This document shows, piece after piece, positions 16,682-24,154 of a stretch of DNA of 64,000 nt. Where the stretch lies: positions 1,051,415 to 1,115,414 of the forward strand of contig NZ_RSEB01000001.1 in NCBI RefSeq assembly GCF_003933745.1. The letters run 5' to 3'. Numbering within the stretch: position 1 is the stretch's first letter; each line of letters begins with the position of its first letter. A program made the position numbers and the translations under genes. This DNA comes from Glycomyces terrestris (lineage in GTDB: Bacteria > Actinomycetota > Actinomycetes > Mycobacteriales > Micromonosporaceae). The notes below the pieces were generated by a model. It saw nothing but the letters and a program-made list of their open reading frames with translations. It searched no databases and was not told the DNA's origin.

Positions 16682-18070
16682 ATGAGCGACCCGAACGCAG
16701 GATACGACGTAGTAATCCTGGGCGGCGGCAGCGGCGGCTACGCGGCGGCCTTCCGCTCGGCTGAGCTGGGGCTGAAAGTCGCCCTCATCGAGAAGGACAA
16801 GGTCGGCGGCACCTGCCTGCACCGCGGCTGCATCCCCACCAAGGCCCTCCTCCACGCCGGCGAGGTCGCCGACACCGCCCGCGAGTCCGAGCAGTTCGGC
16901 ATCCTGGCCGAGTTCAAGGGCGTCGACATGCCGGCGGTCAAGAAGTACAAGGACGACGTCGTCTCCAAGCTGTACAAGGGCCTCCAGGGCCTGGTCAAGG
17001 CCCACAAGGTCGACTTCATCCAGGGCACCGGCAAGCTCGTCGGCCCGAACGCCGTGCAGGTCGACGACGGCCAGACCGTCACCGGCAAGCACGTCGTCCT
17101 CGCCACCGGCTCGTACTCCAAGACCCTCCCGGGCCTGGACATCGACGGCGAGAAGGTCATCACCTCCGAGCACGCCCTCGAGCTGACCGAGCTGCCGAAC
17201 AAGGCCATCGTCATCGGCGGCGGCGTCATCGGCGTCGAGTTCGCCTCCGCCTGGAAGTCCCTGGGCGTCGAGGTCGAGATCATCGAGGGCCTCCCCCGCC
17301 TCATCGCCGCCGAGGACGCCGACTCCTCCAAGCAGCTCGAGCGCGCGTTCCGCAAGCGCGGCATCAAGTTCCACACCGGCAAGTTCTTCGAGAAGGTGGA
17401 GAAGACCGCCTCCGGCGTCCAGGTCACGATCCAGGGCGGCACCGTCGTCGAGGGCGACCTCGTGCTCGTGGCCGTCGGCCGCGGCCCGGTCACCGCGAAC
17501 CTCGGCTACGAGGAGCAGGGCATCACCCTCGACCGCGGCTTCGTCCCGGTGAACGAGCACCTCCAGACCAGCGTCCCCGGCGTCTACGCCGTCGGCGACA
17601 TCGTCCCCGGCATCCAGCTCGCGCACCGCGGCTTCCTCCAGGGCATCTTCGTCGCCGAGCACATCGCGGGCCTGAACCCGGCCCCGATCGACGAGACCGG
17701 CATCCCGCGCGTCACCTTCACCGAGCCCGAGGTGGCCTCCATGGGCCTCAACGAGGACAAGGCGAAGGAGAAGTACGGGGCCGACAAGATCAAGTCGGTC
17801 AACTACAACCTTGCGGGCAACGGCAAGTCGAACATCCTCAAGACCCAGGGCTTCGTCAAGCTCGTGGCGGTCGAGGACGGCCCGATCGTCGGCGTCCACA
17901 TGGTCGGCGCGCGCATCTCCGAGCAGATCGGCGAAGCGGAGCTGATCTACAACTGGGAGGCGTACGCGAACGACGTCGCCCAGCTGATCCACATGCACCC
18001 CACCCAGAACGAGGCGATCGGCGAAGCGGCGATGCTGCTGGCCGGCAAGCCGCTGCACGCGCACGACTAA
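16682..18070 (+). CDS. lpdA: Dihydrolipoyl dehydrogenase (E3)
   Basis: E3 reoxidises the dihydrolipoyl groups of 2-oxoacid dehydrogenase complexes and passes electrons to NAD. The 462-residue flavoprotein shows the FAD motif VVILGGGSGGYAAA, the redox disulfide GGTCLHRGCIPTKALL, the NAD motif IVIGGGVIGVEFAS, YAVGDIVPG and the C-terminal HMHPTQNEAIGEA with the catalytic His-Glu pair. I chose ATG 16682 because GGGGAGA precedes it. A GTG four codons earlier has no such site. The E2 gene follows 27 bases downstream. Confidence 0.96.
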   Translation: MSDPNAGYDVVILGGGSGGYAAAFRSAELGLKVALIEKDKVGGTCLHRGCIPTKALLHAGEVADTARESEQFGILAEFKGVDMPAVKKYKDDVVSKLYKGLQGLVKAHKVDFIQGTGKLVGPNAVQVDDGQTVTGKHVVLATGSYSKTLPGLDIDGEKVITSEHALELTELPNKAIVIGGGVIGVEFASAWKSLGVEVEIIEGLPRLIAAEDADSSKQLERAFRKRGIKFHTGKFFEKVEKTASGVQVTIQGGTVVEGDLVLVAVGRGPVTANLGYEEQGITLDRGFVPVNEHLQTSVPGVYAVGDIVPGIQLAHRGFLQGIFVAEHIAGLNPAPIDETGIPRVTFTEPEVASMGLNEDKAKEKYGADKIKSVNYNLAGNGKSNILKTQGFVKLVAVEDGPIVGVHMVGARISEQIGEAELIYNWEAYANDVAQLIHMHPTQNEAIGEAAMLLAGKPLHAHD

Positions 18071-18097
18071 TCCACAACCGCAGGAGTTGAACGAACG

Positions 18098-19843
18098 ATG
18101 CCGACATCGGTAACGATGCCCGCTCTCGGTGAGTCGGTCACCGAGGGCACTGTCACCCAGTGGCTCAAGAAGGAAGGCGACACCGTCGAGGTCGACGAGC
18201 CGCTCCTGGAGGTCTCGACCGACAAGGTCGACACCGAGGTTCCTTCGCCGGTTGCCGGTGTGCTGCTCAAGATCGTGGTCCCCGAGGACACTGACGTCGA
18301 GGTCGGCGGCGAGCTCGCGATCATCGGCGACCCGTCCGAGGCCACCGGGGACGCCCCGGCCGCGCCGGCCCCCGCGCCCGCGCAGGAGCCGCTGCCCGAG
18401 CCCGAGGCCCCCAAGGCCGAGGCCGCTCCGGCTCCGGCCCCCGCCGCCGAGGCCCCCGCGGCCCCGGCCGCCGGCGCCGCGTCCGGCACCGAGGTGCTGC
18501 TGCCCGAGCTGGGCGAGTCCGTCACCGAGGGCACCGTGACCACTTGGCTCAAGGCCGTCGGCGACACCGTCGAGGTCGACGAGCCGCTGCTGGAGATCTC
18601 CACCGACAAGGTCGACACCGAGATCCCGTCCCCGGCCGCCGGCACCCTGCTGGAGATCCGCGTCGCCGAGGACGAGACCACCGAGGTCGGCTCGGTGCTG
18701 GCGATCATCGGCACCGGCGACGCCGCCCCGGCCCCCGCGGCCCCGGCTCCCGAGCCGACGCCCGCGGTGCAGTCCGAGCCGGAGCCCGCTCCGGCCCCGG
18801 CGCAGGCCGAGTCCACGCCGACCGCGCCGGCCCCGGCCGCCCCCGAGGTCGCCGAGGCCCCGGTCACGGCTCCGGCCCAGTCGGCACCCGCCGCGGCCCC
18901 GGCCGCGTCGAAGCCGTCCGGCTCCTATGTGACGCCGCTGGTGCGCAAGCTCGCCGCCGACAACGGGGTCGACCTCTCGTCGGTCTCCGGCTCCGGGGTG
19001 GGCGGGCGCATCCGCAAGGAGGACGTCCAGGCCGTCATCGACGCCAAGAAGTCCGAGGCCCCGGCTCCGGCCGCCGCTCCCGCGGCCCCGGCCGCCCCGG
19101 CCAAGGTCGAGGTCAGCCCGCTGCGCGGCCGCACCGAGAAGATGTCGCGCCTGCGCCAGTCCGCGGCCAAGGCCCTGCTCTCCTCGATGCAGACCACGGC
19201 CCAGCTCACCACGGTGCGCGAAGTGGACGTCACCAAGGTGGCGAAGCTCCGCGCGGCCAAGAAGGACGAGTTCCTCGCCCGCCACGGCGTCAAGCTCTCG
19301 TTCCTGCCGTTCTTCTCGATCGCCGCGATCGAGGCGCTCAAGCAGTACCCGGTCATCAACGCCTCCATGAACATGGAGGAGAAGACGATCACGTACCCGG
19401 ACACCGAGAACGTCGGCTTCGCGGTGGACACGCCGAAGGGCCTCATCGTCCCGGTCGTCAAGGACGCCGGCGACCTCAACATCCCTGGCTTGGCCAAGCG
19501 GATCGCCGAGATCGCCAAGAAGGCCCGCGACGGCGGCCTCGCGCCCGACGACCTGTTCGGCGCCACCTTCACCATCACCAACACCGGCTCGGTCGGCGCG
19601 CTGTTCGACACGCCGATCGTCCCGCTCGGACAGTCGGCGATCCTCGGCACCGCCGCGATCGTCAAGCGCCCCCGCGTGATCAACGACCCCGAGCTGGGCG
19701 AGGTCATCGCGGTGCGCTCGGTCATGCACCTGACGCTGAGCTACGACCACCGCCTCATCGACGGCGCCGACGCGGCCCGCTACCTCGAAGCGGTCACCAC
19801 GCGCATCGAAGAGGGCAACTTCGAGCACCAGCTCGGCCTGTAA
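18098..19843 (+). CDS. sucB: 2-oxoacid dehydrogenase E2 component (dihydrolipoamide succinyltransferase type)
   Basis: This 581-residue acyltransferase forms the core of a 2-oxoacid dehydrogenase complex. Two lipoyl domains are visible, with lipoyl lysines in the two STDKVDTE motifs (about residues 43 and 176). Each is followed by a long Ala/Pro linker. Next come the E3/E1-binding domain ([16 protein letters not shown], about residues 276-312) and the catalytic domain with [14 protein letters not shown], the active-site His being about residue 551. Actinobacterial proteins annotated SucB with this layout often serve the pyruvate complex, so the acyl specificity is open. It follows lpdA. Confidence 0.93.
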   Translation: MPTSVTMPALGESVTEGTVTQWLKKEGDTVEVDEPLLEVSTDKVDTEVPSPVAGVLLKIVVPEDTDVEVGGELAIIGDPSEATGDAPAAPAPAPAQEPLPEPEAPKAEAAPAPAPAAEAPAAPAAGAASGTEVLLPELGESVTEGTVTTWLKAVGDTVEVDEPLLEISTDKVDTEIPSPAAGTLLEIRVAEDETTEVGSVLAIIGTGDAAPAPAAPAPEPTPAVQSEPEPAPAPAQAESTPTAPAPAAPEVAEAPVTAPAQSAPAAAPAASKPSGSYVTPLVRKLAADNGVDLSSVSGSGVGGRIRKEDVQAVIDAKKSEAPAPAAAPAAPAAPAKVEVSPLRGRTEKMSRLRQSAAKALLSSMQTTAQLTTVREVDVTKVAKLRAAKKDEFLARHGVKLSFLPFFSIAAIEALKQYPVINASMNMEEKTITYPDTENVGFAVDTPKGLIVPVVKDAGDLNIPGLAKRIAEIAKKARDGGLAPDDLFGATFTITNTGSVGALFDTPIVPLGQSAILGTAAIVKRPRVINDPELGEVIAVRSVMHLTLSYDHRLIDGADAARYLEAVTTRIEEGNFEHQLGL

Positions 19844-19858
19844 CGGGCGAGTCTCCGA

Positions 19859-19894
19859 AAGGGGCGCGGCGGGACCACTCCCGCCGCGCCCCTT
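19859..19894 (+). terminator. Terminator of lpdA-sucB
   Basis: A perfect 16-base-pair stem (19859-19874 with 19879-19894) with a 4-base loop starts 16 bases after the E2 stop codon. Confidence 0.85.
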
Positions 19895-20033
19895 CGCGTT
19901 GCGCCGGACGCCGCTGCGTGCATACACAGGTTTCCTCCACAAGTCGCGGCGCCTACCCGTAACCCCGAACTCGTGTCTTCGTTGTTCCTACAACCCACCT
20001 TTTGTGACCCCACGCGGAAGTTAGGAAGCTCGA

Positions 20034-20465
20034 ATGTCGATCGAGTACAACGAACTCCTCGCCATGCTGATGGAGACCCGCCCCGAATTCGCCACAGAGC
20101 TCTACAACTTCACCGACGGCCCCGACCTCCCCGAGTACGACAGCATCACCGTCAGCCGCAGGACCCTCACCCTGCCCGAGCAGCCCGGCCGCCTCCGCGT
20201 CTGCGTCGCGGCGGCCTACGCCAAGGGCGGCGAGCGCGTCATCGCCCTCCTCTTCGACGCGGTCCTCGCCCCCGACCCCGTCCAGGCGCAGTCCTGGCTC
20301 CAGTTCATGACCGACGCGCAGCGGACCCTCAGCTGCATGGTGGCCTTCGTGGTCCTGTGCCGCGACGCCAAGACCGCCCGCTGGGCCCTCACCTACAGCG
20401 AAGTCGGCGACATCGGCTGCTATGTGCTCCCCGTGGTCATTCCATCCTTGCTCGCGAGCGCCTAG
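20034..20465 (+). CDS. Orphan protein resembling the N-terminal half of a Streptomyces-type Rpn/PD-(D/E)XK-like family
   Basis: This 143-residue protein has ETRPEFATELY, PDLPEYDSITV, a central strand pair ending GERVIALLFDAVL and SCMVAFVVLCRDAKTARWA. From memory this resembles a multi-copy Streptomyces family of about 280 residues related to nuclease-fold proteins, in which the position of FDAVL reads VEVQ. If so, this copy lacks the second half and its would-be catalytic Glu is Asp with the following Gln lost. That makes it a shortened, perhaps inactive, relative. A terminator hairpin follows directly, so the short form looks stable and is not a sequencing break. Confidence 0.6.
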   Translation: MSIEYNELLAMLMETRPEFATELYNFTDGPDLPEYDSITVSRRTLTLPEQPGRLRVCVAAAYAKGGERVIALLFDAVLAPDPVQAQSWLQFMTDAQRTLSCMVAFVVLCRDAKTARWALTYSEVGDIGCYVLPVVIPSLLASA

Positions 20466-20473
20466 AATAGACC

Positions 20474-20512
20474 CGGCCCTCGCTGCCGCCCCCACCACGG
20501 CTGCGAGGGCCG
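20474..20512 (+). terminator. Hairpin after the orphan gene
   Basis: CGGCCCTCGC (20474-20483) pairs with GCGAGGGCCG (20503-20512), followed by a short CTTCTT tract. It starts 9 bases after the stop codon. Confidence 0.65.
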
Positions 20513-20756
20513 CTTCTTGCCCAGAGGCCCGCTGACCCCTTGGGCCCCTGGGAACTCGGCTCCGTGGCGGCCTGAACGCCTCGCGTCTCCGAGCCGTGTC
20601 GACTCCGGAGCCTCGTCGATTGCTCGGGGTCCTGTCGGTCGTCCGGGGCACACTGGGAATCGGGGGCGGCTCCGACTGTCCGATTTGCCGGGAACCGCCG
20701 TTCACATTCGTCGTAAACGGCTTGCACCCCCGCCCCCGCTCGCCGACACTCTCCTC

Positions 20757-21728
20757 ATGTCCCGATTCGGCGAGACCGTCCCCTACGACGCCACCGCGAT
20801 CCGCACCGGCTGGGATTCCCTGCCGGAGCCGGTGCGCGCCACCATCATCAAGGAGCTCGGCGGCGCGCCCGCCGAGATCCGCATGGCCGGCGGCGGTTTC
20901 AGCGGCGGCTTCGCCGCCCGCGTCCGCTCCGAATCGGGCGCCGAACTCTTCGTCAAGGCGGCGGGCGCGGACCGCTCGTGGGCCCTTGCGGCCTACCGCC
21001 AGGAGGCCCGCGTCAACCGCGCCCTGCCCGCCGGCGTCCCGGCGCCCCGCCTCGAGTTCGCGGCCGACTTCGACGACTGGACGGTCCTCGGCTTCGAAGC
21101 CCTCCCCGGCCGCGCCCCGACCCTCCCGATGTCCCCGCGCGACCTCGACCTCATGCTCGACGCCTGGGCCCAGGCCGCCGCCGCGCTCACCCCCGCGCCG
21201 CAGGCGCTGCTCGACCTCGGCGTCGAGGCCCGCCCGATCGACGACAACCTGCGCCAGTTCACCGGTGTCGCGACGGGACGCAAGGAGCCGTTCTTCGTCC
21301 CCGCGGCGCTGGAAGGCCGGCTCGAGGAGCTCGCGGCGCTGGAGGCCGGCATCGACGCGGCGATGGAGTCCGACGCGGTGATGCACTTCGACCTGCGCCC
21401 GGACAACATGGTCCTCGGCGCGGACCGGGCGTGGGTGTGCGACTGGAACTGGGTCCAGGTGCACTCCCCCTGGTTCGACACCGCGTGCTTCCTGATCGCG
21501 GCGCACGGCGACGGGCACGATGCGGACGCGCTCTTCTGGAAGCACCCCACCGCGGCCGGCGTGACCCCCGACGAGCTCGACACCGCGCTCGCGTCGATCA
21601 CCGGCTACTACCTCGGCGAGTCCGCGGGCGACCTCATCCCCGACGTCTCGCCGTACATCCGCAAGCACCAGCGCTGGAGCGGCCTGGCCGCCGCCGACTG
21701 GCTCGCGCGACGCCGCGGCTGGTCATGA
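20757..21728 (+). CDS. Aminoglycoside phosphotransferase-like kinase, copy 1
   Basis: This 323-residue protein has an APH/choline-kinase fold. The catalytic loop reads MHFDLRPDN (HxDxxxxN complete) and the metal-binding Asp is in VCDWNWV. The N-lobe has a glycine-rich AGGGFSGGFAARV loop and the lysine of ELFVKAAG. Substrates of such proteins range from antibiotics to small metabolites, and nothing here identifies one. The ATG at 20757 gives an N-terminus (MSRFGETVPYDATAIR) that matches its tandem partner. Its TGA overlaps the partner's ATG. The 290 bases upstream hold only the preceding terminator and no other gene. Confidence 0.85.
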   Translation: MSRFGETVPYDATAIRTGWDSLPEPVRATIIKELGGAPAEIRMAGGGFSGGFAARVRSESGAELFVKAAGADRSWALAAYRQEARVNRALPAGVPAPRLEFAADFDDWTVLGFEALPGRAPTLPMSPRDLDLMLDAWAQAAAALTPAPQALLDLGVEARPIDDNLRQFTGVATGRKEPFFVPAALEGRLEELAALEAGIDAAMESDAVMHFDLRPDNMVLGADRAWVCDWNWVQVHSPWFDTACFLIAAHGDGHDADALFWKHPTAAGVTPDELDTALASITGYYLGESAGDLIPDVSPYIRKHQRWSGLAAADWLARRRGWS

Positions 21729-22690
21729 CCCGGTTCGGCACGCCGCCGCCGCTCGACGCCACCGCGGTCCGACCGGACTACGCGGACCTGCCGGACCCGG
21801 TGCGGCGGCTCATCGCCCGCGAGCTGGGCGGCGAGCCCGACGCGGTGCGGATCGCGGGCGGCGGCTACACGCGCGGCTTCGCCGCCCGCCTCCGATCCGG
21901 TTCGGGCCCTGAGCGGTTCGTCAAGGCCGCGGGACCGGAGACGCCCCTGGTCCGGGACATGTACCGCCAGGAGGCGCGGATCGCGGCGGCCCTGCCTCCG
22001 GAGCTTCCGGCGCCGCGGCTGCTGTTCGCCGACGAGGCGGCCGGCTGGTCGGTGGCCGGATTCGAAGCGGTGCAAGGCAACCCGGTGACACTTCCGATAC
22101 GTCCAACCACCGTGACCACATTGCTGACCACCTGGGCGGAGGCCGCCGAGGCGCTCGATCCCCCACCTGAAGCCCTGGTCGCGGCGGGCATCCGGTCGCA
22201 GCCGCCCGGGGGCATGAAGGAGTTCACGGCGGTCGCCGCGGGCGAGGAGCCGCCGTTCGCGCTGCCGCCGCGGCTGCACGGGCGGATCGACGAGCTCGCC
22301 GCGCTCGAAGCGCCGATCGACGCCGTGCTCAGGACCGACCGCGTCTCGCACGCCGACCTTCGCGTCGACAACTTCGTCTGCGGCGCGGACCGGGCCTGGA
22401 TCTGCGACTGGGCCGAGCCCGCGTACCTGCCGCCCTGGATCGACACGGTCGTCCTCCTCCTGGCCGCCCACGCCGACGGGCACGACGCCGACGCGCTCTT
22501 CTGGGGCCACCCCACGGCTGCGGGAGTCTCGGGCGAGGAGCTCGACACCGCGCTGACCGCCGTGACCGGCGGCCTGCTCCGCGGGTGGGACGAGCGGCCC
22601 GAAAACCTCATCTCCGCCGCGATCGACGACCTGATGCGCTGGTCGGGCCTGGCCGCCGCCGACTGGCTGGCCGACCGGCGGCACTGGTGA
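21725..22690 (+). CDS. Aminoglycoside phosphotransferase-like kinase, copy 2
   Basis: This 321-residue paralogue of the preceding gene starts MTRFGTPPPLDATAVR, and the two align along their whole length, so they come from a tandem duplication. Its catalytic loop reads SHADLRVDN and the metal Asp is in ICDWAEP. The N-lobe AGGGYTRGFAARL loop and RFVKAAG lysine are kept. Both copies therefore look catalytically competent but differ around the substrate side of the loop. The start overlaps the stop of copy 1 in ATGA, so the two are translated together. Confidence 0.85.
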   Translation: MTRFGTPPPLDATAVRPDYADLPDPVRRLIARELGGEPDAVRIAGGGYTRGFAARLRSGSGPERFVKAAGPETPLVRDMYRQEARIAAALPPELPAPRLLFADEAAGWSVAGFEAVQGNPVTLPIRPTTVTTLLTTWAEAAEALDPPPEALVAAGIRSQPPGGMKEFTAVAAGEEPPFALPPRLHGRIDELAALEAPIDAVLRTDRVSHADLRVDNFVCGADRAWICDWAEPAYLPPWIDTVVLLLAAHADGHDADALFWGHPTAAGVSGEELDTALTAVTGGLLRGWDERPENLISAAIDDLMRWSGLAAADWLADRRHW

Positions 22691-22733
22691 CCGGATATTG
22701 GAATCCTCCTCCCACTTATTGGTATCGAGCGGC

Positions 22734-22739
22734 TAGTCT
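22734..22739 (+). promoter_or_regulatory. -10 box of methyltransferase gene (leaderless)
   Basis: TAGTCT ends 7 bases before the ATG at 22747, and no ribosome binding site is present. This favours that ATG over the GTG at 22741. Confidence 0.5.
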
Positions 22740-22746
22740 CGTGGCC

Positions 22747-23562
22747 ATGGCACAAGAGACGGCGAAGTACATCCACGGCCACCACGAATCGGTCCTGCGC
22801 TCGCACAGCTGGCGGACCGCCGAGAACTCGGCGGCGTACCTGCTCCCGTACCTCAAGACCGACCACGCGATCCTCGACATCGGCTGCGGCCCCGGCACCA
22901 TCACCGCCGACTTCGCCGAGATCGCCCACGACGGGCAGGTGACCGGAGTGGACTTCGCCGCCGGCGTCCTGACCCAGGCGGAGGCCGCGGCCGCCGAGCG
23001 CGGCCTGCACAACACCGCCTTCGAGCAGGCCGACGTCCACCGGCTCCGCTTCGAGGACGACTCCTTCGACATCGTCCACGCCCATCAGGTGCTCCAGCAC
23101 GTGGGCGACCCGGTCCAGGCGCTGCGCGAGATGCGCCGCGTCGCCAAGCCCGGCGGCCTGATCGCGGTGCGCGACAGCGACTACGCGGCCTTCACCTGGT
23201 TCCCCGAGACCAAGGGCCTGACCGACTGGCTCAACCTCTACGAGCGCGTCGCCCGCGCCGGCGGCGGCGAACCCGACGCCGGCCGCCGCCTCAAGTCCTG
23301 GGCCCTCCAGGCCGGCTTCCCCGAGCCCGCCATCGAGGCGACCTCCTCCACCTGGACCTTCTCCGACGAGGCCGACCGCACCTGGTGGGGCGACCTGTGG
23401 GCCGACCGCAGCCTCCACTCCGACTTCGCCACCCAGGCCCTCGCCGGCGACCACGCCACTCCTGAACAGCTCCAAGCGATCTCAGCGGCCTGGAAGTCCT
23501 GGGGCCAGGACGCGGCCTCCTGGCTGATGATCCCCCACGGCGAAATCCTCTGCCGAGCCTGA
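22747..23562 (+). CDS. SAM-dependent methyltransferase, class I (UbiE/COQ5-like)
   Basis: This 271-residue protein carries a class I methyltransferase fold: motif I ILDIGCGPGTITADFAE (about residues 39-55), the acidic end of strand 2 in VTGVDFAAGVL, ADVHRLRFEDDSFD, and the post-motif LREMRRVAKPGGLIAVRD. The C-terminal 100 residues with many tryptophans probably bind the acceptor. The substrate is unknown. A terminator follows. It is separated from the kinase pair by its own promoter. Confidence 0.88.
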   Translation: MAQETAKYIHGHHESVLRSHSWRTAENSAAYLLPYLKTDHAILDIGCGPGTITADFAEIAHDGQVTGVDFAAGVLTQAEAAAAERGLHNTAFEQADVHRLRFEDDSFDIVHAHQVLQHVGDPVQALREMRRVAKPGGLIAVRDSDYAAFTWFPETKGLTDWLNLYERVARAGGGEPDAGRRLKSWALQAGFPEPAIEATSSTWTFSDEADRTWWGDLWADRSLHSDFATQALAGDHATPEQLQAISAAWKSWGQDAASWLMIPHGEILCRA

Positions 23563-23570
23563 CCAAGGCG

Positions 23571-23602
23571 CGGGGCCGACGAGCGAAAGCCCGTCGGCCC
23601 CG
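23571..23602 (+). terminator. Terminator after the methyltransferase
   Basis: An 11-base-pair stem (23571-23581 with 23592-23602) starts 9 bases after the stop codon. Confidence 0.7.
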
Positions 23603-23698
23603 ATATGACTCAGCTCACTCCCACCGAGAAACTGTCGGTGGCGACCTATAACCTCAGAGTCACAACAGCATCCGACAACAGCACACTAGGAGGCACCA

Positions 23699-24016
23699 AT
23701 GCCACTTCCCGAACTTGAGGACCTCGCCGACGCCATCACGGCCCTCGCCGGAGCCCGCAACCGCGTCCCGCTCCCCACCCTCCTCCGCGAGACCGCCCTC
23801 AACGTCCTCATCCTCTCCCGCATCGCCTCCAACCGCCTCCCCGACGACCTCCGCAAGGACGACATCGAATCCGCGGCCGACCACCTCGTCACCCAACTCC
23901 GCCACGCCGCCTGGGAACTCCCACCCCCCGCCACCCCTCGAATCCCCCTCCCCCCCAGACCCCGCCCCACCCCCGCCCGGCCCCTCTGCCGGCGCCACCT
24001 GATCAAGCCCACTTGA
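23699..24016 (+). CDS. Small orphan protein
   Basis: This 105-residue protein follows an excellent AGGAGG at 8 bases. Residues 1-75 look like two or three amphipathic helices (LEDLADAITALAGARN, LLRETALNVLILSRIA, DIESAADHLVTQLRHAAWEL), followed by a proline- and arginine-rich tail. It has no signal peptide and no known motif. Strong G/C third-position bias up to about 23930 supports coding. The tail is repetitive C-rich sequence and the true end could differ. I do not recognise a family. It stands alone between a terminator and the convergent DUF262 gene. Confidence 0.6.
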   Translation: MPLPELEDLADAITALAGARNRVPLPTLLRETALNVLILSRIASNRLPDDLRKDDIESAADHLVTQLRHAAWELPPPATPRIPLPPRPRPTPARPLCRRHLIKPT

Positions 24017-24035
24017 CCGCCCGACCTCAAGAAAA

Positions 24036-24068
24036 TGGCGCGGGATGACAACCAGTCATCCCGCGCCA
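24036..24068 (-). terminator. Terminator of the DUF262 gene
   Basis: A perfect 13-base-pair stem (24036-24048 with 24056-24068) is followed on the minus strand by TTTTCTT, a true intrinsic terminator. It lies about 90 bases past the DUF262 stop. Confidence 0.8.
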
Positions 24069-24154
24069 ACGACTCCGCAAGCCGCGCAAGGAGTTCAGCC
24101 GCTTCGACCGCCGCTCTTGCGAGGTTCGACGAGCAGGACCCTCAAGGACGGGGC

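Noticed and set aside
15920-19942. 1,340-codon open frame antisense to lpdA and sucB
   Set aside because: Same cause: it mirrors the G/C-ending codons of the E3 and E2 genes, and its sequence is repetitive.
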